From contig NC_056747.1 in NCBI RefSeq assembly GCF_019279795.1, forward strand, positions 1,006,516,157-1,006,580,156: a stretch of 64,000 nt of DNA, written 5' to 3'. This document shows, piece by piece, positions 62,064-64,000 of this stretch. Each line of letters opens with the position of its first letter. Position 1 is the first letter of the stretch. The notes under the pieces were generated by a model, which saw only the letters and a program-made list of their open reading frames with translations, searched no databases and was not told where the DNA came from. Source of the stretch: Protopterus annectens. Its lineage: Eukaryota; Chordata; Ceratodontiformes; Protopteridae. The position numbers and the translations under genes were made by a program.

Positions 62064-64000
62064 ATGTTCTTCGTGTTTCACTGTTGCAGTAATCACATTT
62101 GGGTTATCTGCCTGCAGGTAGCCCTCATCCAGCCTGAATACTAGAGTCTTCAGATTCCTGAGTTGGATGCTGCCTCTTCTTCCATGACATCAGGTCATCA
62201 GGGGTATAAAACATGCAGCCAATGCCATTACATCAGTCTTTCTTGCCGTGCGTTGCCCAAAGCAGAAGGACTTCGCAAGTGCCAGTCGGCCGACTCCTGA
62301 AATTTTCATTTTCGAGTTTCAGACCCAAAGTCTTCAAAAAAGATAAGTACCCCGTTGGGGATCCTTTTTCTTGCTCCAACCGATGTCAGTAAAAGTTAAC
62401 AATTGTCTTACCTGTAGAAAGCAAATACCTTAAAGATTTTCATTCATACTGCATCCCCTGTTTAAGCCCAGACCACAACGTCCCTCGCTGTCTGTTTTGT
62501 GCCATGTTCAACCCCCGAACTGTTCATCATCGGGCTATCTTTGCAGAAAACTGTTTTTGTACTCGGTCTCAGTACTCTGAAATGGCTTTGTTAAGCCATC
62601 CGACTACCAATCTTCCGAAAAAATGTAAGGATAAAGACAGAGACAGACCGCATAGGTCCAAAACTTCCTGCAATGCTTCTGTTAAGCTAGTCGCCAGTCC
62701 ACCGGTACTCAGTGAGGTGCTTTTGCAGCCCCTGATACCCGCTACCTCAGATTCGCAGGCCTCTACTGAGACCCATTCGGAGTCTGGTATGCCGCGAGAT
62801 GCTTCTTCGACTATGGAATCTGTGGATGTCTCTACATTAGATGGGTCCGGAGCCGTTGTGCAGGCACCGGCTTCTGAAGGTGTATTCAGGCCTATAGACT
62901 TGCATTTTAAACTGACGCCATCTTCTTCATCCAGGCCTAAAACGCGCACCACGCCTAAATAAACGATGTCCAAACCACATGCTCAGGCCCATATGCCTAA
63001 AAAAACAAATGCTTAGAATGGCTGAAGACTTTATTACCTTAATTGCGGGAAGCCAGCCTTCCCCCTCTGAGAGACCTAGAACTGATTTTCATTCTGATTC
63101 TTCTGATCAGGAATCTGATACTTCTGTCCTTCTGATTACCAGGATTTGCCCTTATCTACCTGTGAGGATTCTGATGCAGAGGATACCATTCCCTCTGCTT
63201 CCCCTCCTGAAGATGTTTCTTTTGGTGAAACCTTGCACACTTTTAGGGAGCATTTCCACAGGGAAAGCCAGGATTACTCTGACTCCAAAAAGAGGCTTAG
63301 GAAATTCTTACTTCTTCCTCAGCACAGGCCTTTAGCTATCCCTCCTGTTCTGGACATTGTAGATAATGCTTTCTTGGAATCTAGCATTTCCCCAAACACT
63401 TTACCTCCAGCTCCCAGAAAACCTGACAGGTATTACAGAGTACCTGACTCTCACAAGTTCCTCTTCAAGAATCCTACTGCGGATCCAGAGACCATTTCCC
63501 AAGGACCAAAAGGCATTAAGGCTACTGCTGCCAAAAGTCCTACCCCTTCTGACAGAGATTCTAGAGCCTTGGACAGATGAGGTAAGAAGGTATACACTTC
63601 TGTTACTTTGGCCATTAGGGCTTGCCAGTTTCATATGTTAAAGTATCATTAGCATATTATGGGACTACTTAAACAGAAAATGATGTTGATTCCTGACTGT
63701 GCTGAACACAAAGAATTATAGGATTGAATGCATTCTGCAGAACAAGTTGGTAAACATACTTTGCAATGTGGTTTTGATGTTTTAGGAAGCATCTTGCAGG
63801 GCTGCTGTCACTGGGTCTGTACTTATTAGGCATGCTTGACTTAAGGAGCAAAACTTGCCAGATCATGTTAAAGCTAAATTACTGGATGCTCCCTTAAACC
63901 AAGACTGCCTGTTTGGCAACAAAGCAGAAGTCCTCAAAAGAATGGAGGAAAAAGCTAAATCTATGCAAACTGTTAAAGATTTCCTACAAGTATAGCCTCT
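62064..64000 (+). mobile_element. DIRS-A copy A6, 5' part, runs off the window
   Basis: Left end ATGTTCTTCGTG at 62064, left repeat to about 62240 with TATAAAAC at 62205-62212, leader, then gag to the window end. It is inserted in the A5 RT gene in the same orientation. Confidence 0.9.
62383..64000 (+). pseudogene. DIRS gag-like ORF1, broken, partial (A6)
   Basis: Starts MSVKVNNCLTCRKQIP. The second Cys of the first CxxC is followed by Arg instead of Gly, and a small loss before LKDFHSYCIPC shifts the frame. 62504-62962 is open: the DKDRDRPHRSKT basic block and DGSGAVVQAPASEG. Frame changes near 62960 and 63135. The core 63146-63580 (VSFGETLHTFREHFHRESQD, PPAPRKPDRYYRVPDSHKFL, ALDR) ends at a TGA where other copies have Trp (DRWGKK). 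The last blocks (LQCGFDV, VKDFLQV) contain several stops. Confidence 0.85.

Noticed and set aside
1-64000. Host genes with exons, CRISPR arrays, bacterial operons or integrated viral genes
   Set aside because: Every long frame I could recognise belongs to a transposable element. No host protein domain, CRISPR spacing or viral structural gene was seen. Short exons of a host gene in the unassigned gaps cannot be excluded by eye.

Overview
This window holds no recognisable host gene. Almost every base that can be assigned belongs to a transposable element, and the dominant class is DIRS-type retrotransposons (tyrosine-recombinase retroelements). Alongside them are CR1-like LINEs with an ORF1 esterase domain, tRNA-derived SINEs (one resembling zebrafish DANA / V-SINE), a Tc1/mariner transposon, a small pogo/Tigger-like MITE and traces of Penelope-like elements. 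This mix, with long eroded intergenic DNA and a vertebrate Tc1 and SINE repertoire, suggests a vertebrate with a very large genome, such as a lungfish, salamander or caecilian. The species cannot be fixed from sequence alone.

Names used here. DIRS-A is the main family: copies A1 (1-1098), A2 (7920-12341), A3 (40750-48795), A4 (51107-56628), A5 (59398-62063), A6 (62064 to the window end), and a minus-strand piece A0 (1099-2728). DIRS-B is 15253-20048. DIRS-C is 22070-28379. DIRS-D, related to C, is 33625-39321. DIRS-E is split (39322-40749 and 48796-50602). DIRS-H is on the minus strand and split (20960-22069 and 28380-29350). DIRS-F is a 3' fragment (3320-3955). Each well preserved element has the order left inverted repeat with TATA box, gag with an N-terminal Cys/His cluster, RT-RNase H plus a connector, tyrosine recombinase (YR), internal complementary region (ICR), right inverted repeat. 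Each ICR is the reverse complement of that element's two ends joined together, the circular-junction design that defines DIRS elements. All copies carry frameshifts or stops.

The layout is a set of nests. A1 abuts and probably interrupts A0. A LINE (CR1-c, minus, 7560-20330) was invaded by Tc1 at a TA, and the left Tc1 inverted repeat was then invaded by A2. The same LINE was separately invaded by DIRS-B. DIRS-C sits in the RT gene of DIRS-H. A3 sits in the RNase H/connector region of DIRS-E, and A3 itself holds a LINE (CR1-b) in its left repeat and a 254 bp insert with a hammerhead-ribozyme-like motif in its RT gene. A6 sits in the RT gene of A5. Where both flanks of a DIRS insertion can be rejoined, the host sequence closes up with no target duplication, and the joined site is usually AG|TT. 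The stretches 5010-6300, 7090-7560, 32767-32919, 33313-33624, 50603-51106, 56629-57300 and 58800-59397 hold nothing I can assign.
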